Part shown: piece after piece, positions 23,310-34,511 of the stretch
Position numbering within the stretch: position 1 is the stretch's first letter
Layout of the letters: every line of letters begins with the position of its first letter
Notes under the pieces: model-generated
What the model saw: only the letters and a program-made list of their open reading frames with translations
The model's database searches: none
What the model was told of the DNA's origin: nothing
Made by a program: the position numbers and the translations under genes
Origin: Daphnia carinata
Taxonomy: Eukaryota > Arthropoda > Branchiopoda > Diplostraca > Daphniidae
DNA: 64,000 nucleotides
Direction of reading: 5' to 3'
Assembly (NCBI RefSeq): GCF_022539665.2
Contig: NC_081339.1
Span: 8,367,367 to 8,431,366 of the forward strand

Positions 23310-23788
23310 TCCACGACTACCCCTACGAAGTACTGGCGATGTTTTCCTGGACAGTGTTCAGGACAGGTCAAGCCAGGTGAGCAGGCACTTGTAGGGGTTT
23401 CCTTGGTCCTTAATTAAGAAAAAACAAATCTTCATGTTATTGAAAACGAGGATGGAAACAAGTCTGATGTTGACTACCACTTATCAGTAGATTAACCGAA
23501 TCCTCCCAGAAATGGAATCAAATGATATTCTGTCCAGATATACGAGTTACACTATCATATTCTTTGTTCATATAATCAAACATAGAATTTTCTATTTCAC
23601 AAACTTTAACGTGTTACTTATTCGACTGTGATGAGCGTTTCTTACCAGTATTGCTCCCACGGTCATCGTGTAAAGTTGGACCATACGTTTCAGATAAAAA
23701 CACCATGGCTTCAACGGCCGTGTTATAAGTATTAAACTAAGGTAAGAAACGGTTTAATGTCTACCAGATTATCGAACGCCAGCAGAAA

Positions 23789-23938
23789 CTTACCGTGATT
23801 GAAAAAGAATTACAGGAGAGGAAGGAATAAAATGGCCCTGCTGCGGCGACCAACTGCTGAATATTCAAACAGGTGAGCCAATTGAGCATCTCATCGGCCA
23901 ATGTCAACAAAGGTGGGGACCCCCAAGACGGCGTCTAA
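23789..23938 (+). other. right edge of the array: possible original 3' exon of the divergent gene
   Basis: After the acceptor at about 23,767 (CTACCAG) the frame reads IIERQQKLTVIEKELQERKE and then meets TAA. In the other units this frame is cut after RQQKL by the next unit start. A donor-like CAG/GTGAGC occurs near 23,870. Assigning it to the divergent gene is inference from orientation only. Confidence 0.3.
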
Positions 23939-24007
23939 AGGTGCGTCTACACTAGAAGTTTTTACGGAAAAGTTACGGTCATACAGGCATAAAGGCATAC
24001 TACACGA

Positions 24008-24543
24008 TTTTGGCCGACCCGCGCGGTTTTTTTTTTTTTAAGGACAAACCGGTGCGGTTCGGTTTGCCGTTTTTTTCAAACAGATTGCACCGCGGTTTGA
24101 CGGTTTGTACCCGCAGTTTGTACCCGCGGTGTAAACTGCGGTTCACACCGCGGTTTTACATGGTTTGCAACGCGGTTTTACGGTTTGCACCGCCGATTCA
24201 CGGTTTGCATTGAACAAAAAATCAGTAACAGATTTTGTCGCTAGATGGCGGGAAGATCGACCAATTTTCGATGGCGATGCCTTCAAGTGTGATCGGAAAT
24301 TTGATTCATAACAAGTTGCTGACCGCCATTACGCTTACAACAATTAGTGATAATTGCTTGATTTGGAATTTCAGCAAAATTTCAAAGAAAAATATTTAAT
24401 GGCGGTTCAAACCGGTTTTGCCCAGTTGCAAACCGAAAACCGAACCGCAGTCAAAAATGGCCAAACCGAACCGACGGTTTGACGATTTTTAAATGAAAAA
24501 CCGCGGTTTGCACCGATCAAAGACGATCGGGGCCGAGCCCTAC
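24008..24543. mobile_element. nested repeat rich in CCGCGGTTTG words
   Basis: A roughly 0.54-kb GC-richer island inside the TIR element contains many interspersed ACCGCGGTTT / CGGTTTG units on both strands and ends in CGGGGCCGAGCCCTA, whose reverse starts AGGGCTCGGCC, reminiscent of hAT-type MITE ends. The sequence on either side of it (GGCATAC...) resumes the outer element. Its precise ends are uncertain. Confidence 0.4.
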
Positions 24544-24695
24544 ATACAGGCAAAAAGGCATACGGTTACGGAAAATCGCCAACATGGTCTCACTACATAT
24601 GTACTAAGTAGTACATAGTTGCAGATGCACTTTTTCTTATGGGCTAAACGCGCAGGGCGTTAGTCAATTGTTTTTTGGTATTCTGTCTGCTTGTA

Positions 24696-24775
24696 ATTTT
24701 TCCACGCGGAGGGCTCGATAAAACGTAGTTTTCCACGCGGAAGGCATGATAAAACGTAATTTTCCACGCGGAATG
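24696..24775. repeat. short tandem repeat, about 2.5 units of ~31 bp
   Basis: TTTTCCACGCGGA followed by a GGC-GATAAAACGTA-type tail occurs three times in a row with small changes, inside the TIR element. Confidence 0.7.
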
Positions 24776-25439
24776 TGGAAAAGACCCTTAAATTTGTAAA
24801 TTAAATGAGAACCGACGAAATAAATTTGTTTAACTTATCTTAGTTAATTTCTGCGATTTTCTATCTAAGACGGATATTAAAATTCCCTAGCCACAAACAA
24901 AATTTAAATATTTAATTATAATTAAAATTTTTTACACCTACTTACAATTTGAACTTGGCACGGTAAAAAAATGGCCGCCATAATGGTTTGTCAAAAACCA
25001 CTTTTTCAAACGTAATTTTGGGGGTTAAATGTAGCATCTTAAAAGCAATCGTTTATAACAACTTGTTCCTGGAATCACCAGCAACAAAAATATTATAATG
25101 ATTTCATATTTTGACGAAGATTAAGCATGAAACGATCAATGCAAAGTTTCGTCTTTTTGACACACCCCCTCCCCTTTCTAAAATCATAAAAGCCTTTAAT
25201 AATTATTTATGAGGAAAATAAACAGTTAAAATTGACAAATTTTACATCAATCGATAGGTCTTTTCAACAGCTATCTATTTCTATGAAATTTATGTAAAAT
25301 TTTTAGAAAAGGAAAAAATTAAAGCGTAATATCTATTTTTTTGTTTTTATCAGTTGCGTCCATTACAACCTTAGATTGAAAAACTACAAAAACACATTTT
25401 GCCTTTAAGATTTTTTCTATTTGAAAATGTTGATTACAA

Positions 25440-25800
25440 TTACTTAAAATGGATAGCCCTTACCAAGGGCTATCGATTTATATTATATTTATATTATTTA
25501 TGTATTAAATCAGCGAATATCGTAATTAATTTTGCTGACAAATAATTAAAAAATTATTTCTCTTATATTCGTTTATTTCAATTACAATAACTATTGTACA
25601 TATATGTAATAGTAATATATATATTATAATTGTATGTATGTATAAATATATAAATATAATCGTACGTATGTATAAATATATATATATAATTGTAATATAC
25701 TGTATATATGTGTATTTATTACATTCTAGTATTTCTATACATTATCATGGTATTGTAAATATAAATTTATATAAATCGAATTAATATTATTCGCTTCGAA
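25440..25800. repeat. AT-rich low-complexity tract
   Basis: Dense TATATA, TGTATG and TAAATATA words with almost no G or C form the core of the TIR element. Nothing coding is seen. Confidence 0.6.
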
Positions 25801-26118
25801 AAAATTAAGATACGTGCTACACGCATTTTTGTTTACCTGGTTTAACTTTAACGGTTTAACCATTAAAGCAACCAAATCAAAGCCCTGGGGGCGACAACAC
25901 ACACTTTACCCATAAAGAAAACTGTAGGCGCGATTATGTACTAAGTAGTACATATTGCCTCGCGACCAGCCTGAAAATCGCTAGTGTAGATTGCACGGAA
26001 TAAGCTTTCCGTATGTCTGTATCGATTCAGTATGTCTGTATGACCGTAACTTTTCCGTAAAAACTTCTAGTGTAGACGCACCTTAACTTGCCACCCGCTA
26101 GACCTGCACACCCAGAAA

Positions 26119-26307
26119 TCAGTTATTGTTCCAAATGGGATCAACTTGTCTGAAAATGAACTCACGCATTTCCACACGTGTCGATTTTTTTCTAATGGGT
26201 GAAATAACTCTGGCCCCTAACTCAATTTTGGCCTTCATCTTTCCACATTCCTGAATGTCATCACTGACAATGGTTCTGCATGGAAGATTTACGTGGTGGG
26301 GGCACAT
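26119..26307 (-). pseudogene. possible hAT/BED-type transposase fragment
   Basis: A minus-strand frame of 62 codons contains NLPCRTIVSDDIQECG, which resembles the segment of hAT transposases after the BED finger (LPSRTTVS-like). Upstream frames are broken. The identification is tentative, based on one short motif; it lies just outside the TIR element. Confidence 0.3.
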
Positions 26308-26708
26308 AAATTGCTTGAGATGGTTTTTTCATGTTATTGTTTGGAGACTCCCTTGCTGTTCAAGCCAAGGGAGCTACAAAATGCAGCAATTAAGTTTGTT
26401 TTTGTTTCAATCAACTAAAAAAACAAAGTTCATTATCCTAAATTCCAAAGCGACACGTCATTTAAAAAAATTTCCTTAAAATAAGCCTTTTAGTTAGCAT
26501 TAGTTTGGTAGCCAGCCAACGAAGAAAGTTCGGCCACTGTACGTTCTCCTATTGTGAAGGGTAAAGTGTCAAGGTTATTAGCTGAATCCTAGTCCCAAGA
26601 AATATTAATTACAATTGCTATTCGTTTTTTGGGGGTGCGTAAACTTAATATCGTTACATTGAGCAGTATTCGGCAAACAAAAGTGTGCCGAATAATGTAA
26701 AAAATTAA

Positions 26709-26846
26709 TGAAGTTGAAGCTGACACATTGTTAATTCTTTTTCGTAAAGAAATAATGGTCATCGTCCAACTTGTGTATAAATTGATATATAAAAGTCACA
26801 TGTTTGTATTAGAATTCGCTGTGAAACTCGATCCCCATTAGGCCAT
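26709..26846. repeat. dispersed repeat, left half, cut by the DDR block
   Basis: TGAAGTTGAAGCTGACACAT... to CCCCATTAGGCCATGT matches 47,400-47,540. At 47,541 the repeat continues with ATGAGATGGCG; here it switches at 26,847 to DDR intron sequence, and the continuation is found 2.26 kb later at 29,109. Confidence 0.75.
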
Positions 26847-29800
26847 GTAAAAAAGAAATGTCGTATGACGGCTGTAAATAACGAGAGACTGGCAACAAAG
26901 AAAAAGACGGCTAGTGTGTCTTTTGCCCTGTGTTGGTTTGATGGGAATAAGAACGCAGGAAACCTAATAGCGGATGTCACCGTCACGAATAGCGGGCATT
27001 CCGCTCTTTGACACACGGGCTCGCGTGTGCGTATCGAAACATCAAAGATATTTTTGAAGCATTACGAGGGTGTTTTTTTTTCAAACTTAAACAAGGGAGA
27101 GCGGTTGCTTTTTGTCTCAACTCACGAACTTGGTGCGCACGTGTTTTTAAACAAGCCCCGTCTTATCCCAAATGAAAACGTCGTGGAAAATTTGATGAAA
27201 CTGTTTGGGAGTTACGTGAAATGCTTTTCCTCTTAATGATGACACTCATAAATAATAAAACGATTATTTAAAGTGACATTCAATGGAAAAATGTCGTGAA
27301 AAAAAAGGCTGTAAAATCATTAGATCGGATAATAAAGACTACGCCTTAAAAAAAAAGATTTGATCGTGTTCGTTACCGTTGACTTGATCCTGCGAGCCGG
27401 CGTTGATGCCGACTTCGTGACCACTTGGCGGGAGTGGCAAATTGGAGACGGGCGGAATGGGTGCGGCGGCTGGTGGAGTGACGGGACTGCCATCCACTTC
27501 GGTCTTGTAATTTCTGGCGGCCACTTCGGAGCGGAAAGAGACCTCGCTGATGAGAATCCAGCGAGCCGGAGCAGCCGGGAAAGACAAACGCAGTTTGACG
27601 CAGCGTCCGACTCGGTGGTGAAGCTTAACGCTGATGTTCCGTGAATTCTCGAAAATTCGGTCCTCTGGCGGACGGAAGATAATCGGCTCGCCCGGGTAGA
27701 TTTGTCCGCCAACGCTGAAATGCACTTGCATTTCGGAGAAGATCTAAAACATCGCAAATTCATTCAAAGAACACGACCCTACCTGGACATCTTTGGTGAA
27801 CTGGTTATTGGCGAAGATGCTCAGCGAAGTGAAATCGCGCACCGTATCGAACTCGAAAACGATATCGACGGGCTGGCCGTTGCGCGAGTCGTTACGCCAC
27901 CCGACCCAGCCTTCAAACGGTCGATCATAAAACGAACAAAGAAGAAAGAAGGAAAGCGAGGAGAGAGAAAAAAAAGGCCATGAAAACGATGACGCAATGT
28001 CGGGACAAGAAAACTGATACTTGGCATAAATCTTTACCTCGATCTTGGTCGTAATAACTGGCTTTGAAATTGTCGGGACCGAGTTTGCCGTCTGTCAACT
28101 GGCCGAGTCCCTGGCACAGGAAAGAGCCGCAGATGCCGTCGTAAGAGGCATCGTAGAATTGCCAACCGGCTCCTCGTTGATCTCCCTGCGTCATCTGATA
28201 GCTGGCAATGCCTTCAGACCTTCAAAGGAGAAAGAAAAACCCACAACAGATCGAACATTACACATCGTGAATGGACGGTCGGCTAGCAGCAACATTTGCT
28301 TCACGAGTTTATGATATGACGTAGTTAAATAAGACACACACAAAAATGTTTTTTTAGTGCAAAATGAATGCGTCTCTTGCGAGACGACAGGGTCTTATTA
28401 CGTACCACGGGCAGCCGTAAATTTCCACTCGCATGCAGACAGTTCGACGGTGATGGCTGTACGGGAAGAAGCGAAGCTTGCGGGCGATCAACACCGGATC
28501 CAGTTCGCGTTTCTCGGCCACGTACGAGTTCGTATTTCCTGCGATTACCTGAAAAGGGAATATTTTAAAATTAAAAACGAACGAAAAAAAAAAGATGCTA
28601 GACAAAAATGGGGTCATATCATTTGGCATTCATTGACACTATCAGTTTTTAGAGTTTCGCCAGTTTTCAAAATACACTTAAAAATTACATCACGTTCCTG
28701 GTCACAGAGGAAAGTGGCAAAACTCACTTCACCTATGGTCGTATACGCATAACGACTCACATAACGATTTAAAACTTTTCACCGAAAGGCAACTCTATCA
28801 CCCAACCGCGATAAAAACCTAGCCTCGTAATCGACCGTTGCCGAGCTCCACCCGTAAAAACGGCACATCAATAAAACATCCTCAAATAGCTGACAGAACG
28901 AACTGATTTGTTTCACAAACCACCATTTTTCTTATTTCTCTAAAATATGCAAGCGTGAAAAGCGCCATATTTTCTTCTGAAAAGTACCATTCACGTTAGC
29001 AAAAAGAAAAAAACTAATCTGATTGCATACACGAAATGCTACACCGCGTCAAGACGCGTCCCCCAAGATCTTTCCTATTCAAAATCAAAGCTTGGTGATG
29101 AGAACTTGTATGAGATGGCGAAATTTAGACGCTGCGTCGGAGTTGACCTATAGTCATCCAGTCTACATGGGCTTGTAAGAGAATGAATGAATTTTATAAA
29201 GAAACATCTTGTAAAGTAAGAAAGTTGTCTTAAATATGAAATAGCGTAGAGATTGTACATGCAACAATCACCTGTAATGATGGCGTGAAAAAATTATCAT
29301 CATATTTTCGTAAAATGAATCAATCCGATGTGGAACACATTGTTCATTTGTTATATTCGAAATTTTCGACGGTTCTCATCGGCTATGGGCATCCAACACA
29401 CACTATCAATTGACGATCGAGCTGCCATAGCCATTTAGGCAATGGCATATGCACTAAACGGAGGGAGAATTCAGATGTTTAGTTACGTTTATTATTAATG
29501 TTCGTTGATTGCTGTTGTATGTTGTAATTTTTAATTAGAAGTAAAAAATGAGCTTTGTTCATTCAAAAACTGTGTCTAGGAAAATGTGAAATTTTACAAA
29601 CCAATTCTTTGATGATTTGCTTTTGTCGTAGATTATCCTGTACTGGTTTCAACAACAGAGTTTGCGGTCAAACTTCTTATTAATTTGGTTGAAGTTTATT
29701 TATTTATCCACGACTACCCCTACGAAATACTTGCGATGTTTTCCTGGACAGTGCTCAGGTCAGGTCAAGCCAGGGGAGCAAGCACTTGTAGGGGTTTCCT

Positions 29801-30184
29801 TGGTCCTTAATTAAGAAAAACAAATCTTCATGTTATTGAAAACGAGGATGGAAACAAGTCTGATGTTGACTACCACTTATCAGTAGATTAACCGAATCCT
29901 CCCAGAAATGGAATCAAATGATATTCTGTCCAGATATACGAGTTACACTATTATATTCTTTGTTTATATAATCAAACATAGAATTTTCTATTTCACAAAC
30001 TTTAACGTGTTACTTATTCGACTGTGATGAGCGTTTCTTACCAGTATTGCTCCCACGGTCATCGTGTAAAGTTGGACCATACGTTTCAGATAAAAACACC
30101 ATGGCTTCAACGGCCGTGTTATAAGTATTAAACTAAGGTAAGAAACGGTTTAATGTCTACCAGATTATCGAACGCCAGCAGAAA
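26847..30184. repeat. segmental duplication block, copy 2
   Basis: Near-identical copy of 10,927-14,266. It lies within the dispersed repeat: left half at 26,709-26,846, DDR block, right half from 29,109. The DDR TM and kinase exons are not carried over. Confidence 0.85.
27377..28548 (-). pseudogene. discoidin domain receptor ectodomain exons, copy 2 (orphaned)
   Basis: Exons 28548-28406, 28219-28038, 27910-27783 and 27743-27377, all open and with the same splice sites as copy 1. A Phe-to-Cys change (VGRCVKL) and nearby silent changes fall in a tight cluster at 27,580-27,613. There is no signal peptide exon upstream and no transmembrane or kinase exon downstream before unrelated repeat sequence, so as it stands this is a gene fragment. 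It lies upstream of copy 1 on the minus strand, so a read-through transcript would contain the ectodomain exons twice. Confidence 0.75.
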
Positions 30185-30476
30185 CTTGTAGGGGTTTCCT
30201 TGGTCCTTAATTAAGAAAAAACAAATTAAAATTGAAGCTTCTCCCCTAGGTTTCACGTTATTAACGGTTGTCTTTTTTAAGAAAATGTGTGTCATCTCCA
30301 AGAAGAAAAAAGGAAATACAAAAAAAAATAAAATTTGTAATGAGATCCATTAGTCAAACATACCACCCCGAAGATGACGCAAATACAATGTGTTGTGCGA
30401 TGGGTTTTACAATAGAGTTTTACAATAGTTTAGGTTCATCGCTCTCAGGAAGAATCAGACAAGACTTCAGGAGTTT

Positions 30477-31160
30477 TTAAAAATGAGGCAAACAGACCTT
30501 ACCAGCAAACAATTCAGAAATGACAGTGATCCACAATGCTAGAACAAAAAAAATGTATGAAAGTCCAACTTGAAAACTATTTGGTAATTGGTATGGCTCT
30601 CCTCCAATTTCAGACATGGAAAATCCCAGAGGAAAGATGACAGCAGCTAGGCAGAATAAAACCACTGCATAGGCACAAAAATAAATAGATAAATAAAATA
30701 GTTGAAACAAAATTGAACAAGAATTTCTTTTACTTGCTGCAAATCCCACCCATCTTGCATAGGGTACAACATTGTAATCCCAATGACTTGAGATCAGAAG
30801 AACAACGGTTGTAGTTATGCAAACACAGCCGATGAAGATACAAACAAGTGCCATCATCCATTCTGGTGGAAGATCAGGGGAGAAACATACTTTTGGCCGA
30901 TTATATAGAGTGGTGCAAGTCCACATTAATCCCAAAAGAAGTTTCTCCTGTTGGTATATCCATCATCCATTGCATATATTAACAATAAAGAGCTTCTGAA
31001 GTTAGCCATCATACAGAACATGAAATTGTTTTAATATTAATAATGGTATGCTCATACCTCCTACGTCTGTTACAATCCAAAATGGTAGGGCAAGTGCAAC
31101 AATGGCAAATATATCGGCTGTAAGAAATAATGCCCCGGAAATCAATGTTAACTTTTCCAT
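30477..31160 (-). CDS. MOSMO: MOSMO homologue, array copy 4
   Basis: Exons 31160-31065, 30947-30734 and 30664-30477; intact 165-residue frame. In exon 2 it has the GGCCGATTATATAGAG variant shared with copies 2 and 5; the differences from copies 1 and 3 there are silent. Confidence 0.87.
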
Positions 31161-31762
31161 TTCTTGCCGTAACAACAAGGTTATATTTTTTACTATCCAG
31201 CCAAATGTGAAACCTTATTGACTCTGGGCAAAATTTGAACGGCAATGTCCAAACTTGACCAAATGTCAAACTTTCTCTAAAACAACAAAATGTATAACAG
31301 CAAGAGCAAAGCAGAGTGCAGACGAAAAAAATATTGCCTTTGGCAGCCGAGCCTCCTCAGGTTTTGGGGGAGTGGGAACTCGTAGTCGGTAGTCGCCGCT
31401 CGGTTCTCGCATTCGCCCACGCTAATTTCTAATCAATAAAAAAATACTGTAGATTATTATACTGCACCTTCAGAGCAAAACATTTGATTTTCAATATATC
31501 AACTGTAATCTCTGAAACCCAAAAATCAACTGTTATTTTTTTACGGTTTCAAAAACTTTGAAAATAAAAGAAATTTGGCAACCCGTTGTGATATGTAGTA
31601 CAATTATATTCGCGGCTGATTGTTGTTTGGGGTCCTCCGATAAAAAAAAAATTAATGGTTTTTTTTTTAACTGTCATCTTGTGTTTTAGTTTTAGTCGAT
31701 TTTATCTCGACAAACTCAGCCTGTATGTGAAGGAAGTTTGTGGTTCTATAATAACAAACGTC

Positions 31763-32880
31763 ATGGGGCCTAAAAAAAAGGAAAGAGACACAGATCACTC
31801 GTCGTCATCCAAAGGAGGCACCACCACTAATAACGGTCGGGTTGCTGATTCCGTTCAAGCACTCAAGCAGATCATGAACTCTTTCTTCAAGCTTTTGAAA
31901 GTACGCGGCTAACTTATCTAAAGTGAAATTACATTTTTTAAAACTGATTTAGGCTTGGTCTAAACTGCAACAGGTGTTTCGATCATTAAAAAATATCCAT
32001 AAGAATGTGCAATCATGCAATTTTTTTGTGCTATCATCTAATTCCCTTTTTATTCTTGTTTCTGTTTGGTTTTCCTGTATTACTCACACATACTGTTTTT
32101 AGAACCCACTCAGATCTATAGGTATCTTCGCACACCTCACTTTCTTTCGGTAGTATTTATTAAATGTTAAATAAAGTTAAAATTGAATTGGAATAAATTT
32201 TTAACTCCAATAGCCCATTTTCCTTCATCGTACTCTGAGCTACATGAATGGAAGGTGCACCAGAAACCATCAAAACAGGAAAACTTGCAAACTGGTGAAT
32301 TTGCTAGACAACAAAATTCAAAAGAATTCTCAGAATGATGTAAATACTCGGTCTAAATTTATGACATTGACTTTTCTTGGATTCTATGATCCAAAAGGTA
32401 AAAGCTCTGTGGTTACTTTTATTCATTGTAAAAAAATTTATGAATCGTTACATATGCCACAGTAAATGGCTGTCGGGAACCGGTGAAAGTCGAAACCCTT
32501 CTATTACAAATTGGACATAAAAAAAGAAAAGACGTCTCCTCGCCAATTATGCAGGTGAGTCATATTGCTTTTTGAATGTGAGCAAAATATATGGACAATG
32601 CATTTTTATTTACAGATAAGTGTTGGCACAACGGAAGTTTGTATAAATCCCAGTGAAGAGTCTCCCCCTCCCAAAGCTCCAACGGTCTCCATCTCAACCG
32701 AGGATCTTAGTTTTCGCAATGGCCAACAGGTAGGAAAATCTTGTTTTGGAAAATTACTAAAGCGTAATAACATCCCATTCAATCAAATGACTGCAGGGCA
32801 ATTCATACGTATTGCTATTGCGAGTTTCTGCGCCAGTAATATCCGAAATCCCATTAATTTGGTTGAAGTTTATTTATTAA
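31763..32880 (+). CDS. unrecognised gene divergent from MOSMO, copy 4 (open)
   Basis: Same six exons as the gene at 15845, with the longer A run so that exon 1 reads PKKKERD and the whole frame is open. One silent change (CGTAACAAC to CGTAATAAC) lies after exon 5 in the intron and a TTTTTT to TTTTAA change precedes exon 3. Together with copy 1 it is the only open version. Confidence 0.5.
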
Positions 32881-33651
32881 TCCACGACTACCCCTACGAA
32901 GTACTGGCGATGTTTTCCTGGACAGTGTTCAGGACAGGTCAAGCCAGGTGAGCAAGCACTTGTAGGGGTTTCCTTGGTCCTTAATTAAGAAAAAACAAAT
33001 CTTCATGTTATTGAAAACGAGGATGGAAACAAGTCTGATGTTGACTACCACTTATCAGTAGATTAACCGAATCCTCCCAGAAATGGAATCAAATGATATT
33101 CTGTCCAGATATACGAGTTACACTATCATATTCTTTGTTCATATAATCAAACATAGAATTTTCTATTTCACAAACTTTAACGTGTTACTTATTCGACTGT
33201 GATGAGCGTTTCTTACCAGTATTGCTCCCACGGTCATCGTGTAAAGTTGGACCATACGTTTCAGATAAAAACACCATGGCTTCAACGGCCGTGTTATAAG
33301 TATTAAACTAAGGTAAGAAACGGTTTAATGTCTACCAGATTATCGAACGCCAGCAGAAACTTGTAGGGGTTTCCTTGGTCCTTAATTAAGAAAAAACAAA
33401 TTAAAATTGAAGCTTCTCCCCTAGGTTTCACGTTATTAACGGTTGTCTTTTTTAAGAAAATGTGTGTCATCTCCAAGAAGAAAAAAGGAAATACAAAAAA
33501 AAATAAAATTTGTAATGAGATCCATTAGTCAAACATACCACCCCGAAGATGACGCAAATACAATGTGTTGTGCGATGGGTTTTACAATAGAGTTTTACAA
33601 TAGTTTAGGTTCATCGCTCTCAGGAAGAATCAGACAAGACTTCAGGAGTTT

Positions 33652-34335
33652 TTAAAAATGAGGCAAACAGACCTTACCAGCAAACAATTCAGAAATGACA
33701 GTGATCCACAATGCTAGAACAAAAAAAATGTATGAAAGTCCAACTTGAAAACTATTTGGTAATTGGTATGGCTCTCCTCCAATTTCAGACATGGAAAATC
33801 CCAGAGGAAAGATGACAGCAGCTAGGCAGAATAAAACCACTGCATAGGCACAAAAATAAATAGATAAATAAAATAGTTGAAACAAAATTGAACAAGAATT
33901 TCTTTTACTTGCTGCAAATCCCACCCATCTTGCATAGGGTACAACATTGTAATCCCAATGACTTGAGATCAGAAGAACAACGGTTGTAGTTATGCAAACA
34001 CAGCCGATGAAGATACAAACAAGTGCCATCATCCATTCTGGTGGAAGATCAGGGGAGAAACATACTTTTGGCCGATTATATAGAGTGGTGCAAGTCCACA
34101 TTAATCCCAAAAGAAGTTTCTCCTGTTGGTATATCCATCATCCATTGCATATATTAACAATAAAGAGCTTCTGAAGTTAGCCATCATACAGAACATGAAA
34201 TTGTTTTAATATTAATAATGGTATGCTCATACCTCCTACGTCTGTTACAATCCAAAATGGTAGGGCAAGTGCAACAATGGCAAATATATCGGCTGTAAGA
34301 AATAATGCCCCGGAAATCAATGTTAACTTTTCCAT
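33652..34335 (-). CDS. MOSMO: MOSMO homologue, array copy 5 (coding intact, upstream region truncated)
   Basis: Exons 34335-34240, 34122-33909 and 33839-33652 are intact. Only about 175 bp of the normal upstream region remain before the junction at 34,511 with phospholipase B-like sequence, so expression may be lost or changed. Confidence 0.83.
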
Positions 34336-34511
34336 TTCTTGCCGTAACAACAAGGTTATATTTTTTACTATCCAGCCAAATGTGAAACCTTATTGACTCT
34401 GGGCAAAATTTGAACGGCAATGTCCAAACTTGACCAAATGTCAAACTTTCTCTAAAACAACAAAATGTATAACAGCAAGAGCAAAGCAGAGTGCAGACGA
34501 AAAAAATATTA

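Larger units (their letters stand above)
14267..23788. repeat. tandem array, three ~3.17-kb units
   Basis: Units are 14267-17440, 17441-20613 and 20614-23788 (3174, 3173 and 3175 bp), nearly identical. Each starts with CTTGTAGGGGTTTCC and contains, in order, a MOSMO homologue (minus), a shared upstream region, a divergent six-exon gene (plus), then repeat-derived sequence with a second copy of the motif. Unit 3 ends at a CAGAAACTT followed by unique sequence that continues an open frame (KLTVIEKELQERKE), so the right edge probably preserves the original locus. Confidence 0.9.
23939..26083. mobile_element. TIR DNA transposon, non-autonomous, TAA target-site duplication
   Basis: The left end AGGTGCGTCTACACTAGAAG... 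is matched by its inverted copy at the right end, ...CTAGTGTAGACGCACCT, with near-perfect identity for about 55 bp and weaker similarity inward. A palindrome (ATGTACTAAGTAGTACAT) occurs near both ends (24,600 and 25,936). The flanks are TAA on both sides (23936-23938 and 26084-26086), a 3-bp duplication of the PIF/Harbinger (TWA) type. No transposase frame is visible; the interior is AT-rich and holds a nested insertion (24.01-24.54 kb). Superfamily assignment rests on the target-site length only. Confidence 0.75.
30185..34511. repeat. second tandem array: one full unit and one truncated unit
   Basis: Unit 4 is 30185-33359 (3175 bp); unit 5 runs from 33360 and stops at 34,511 after GACGAAAAAAATATT, where the other units continue with GCCTTTGGCAGCC. 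The break removes half of the bidirectional upstream region and the entire divergent gene of unit 5. Confidence 0.88.

Noticed and set aside
14267-23788. CRISPR-like or satellite array
   Set aside because: Units are 3.17 kb gene cassettes, not short repeats with spacers, and the genome is eukaryotic.
24010-24213. 67-codon ORF in the CCGCGGTTT-rich island
   Set aside because: The translation only mirrors the short DNA repeat.
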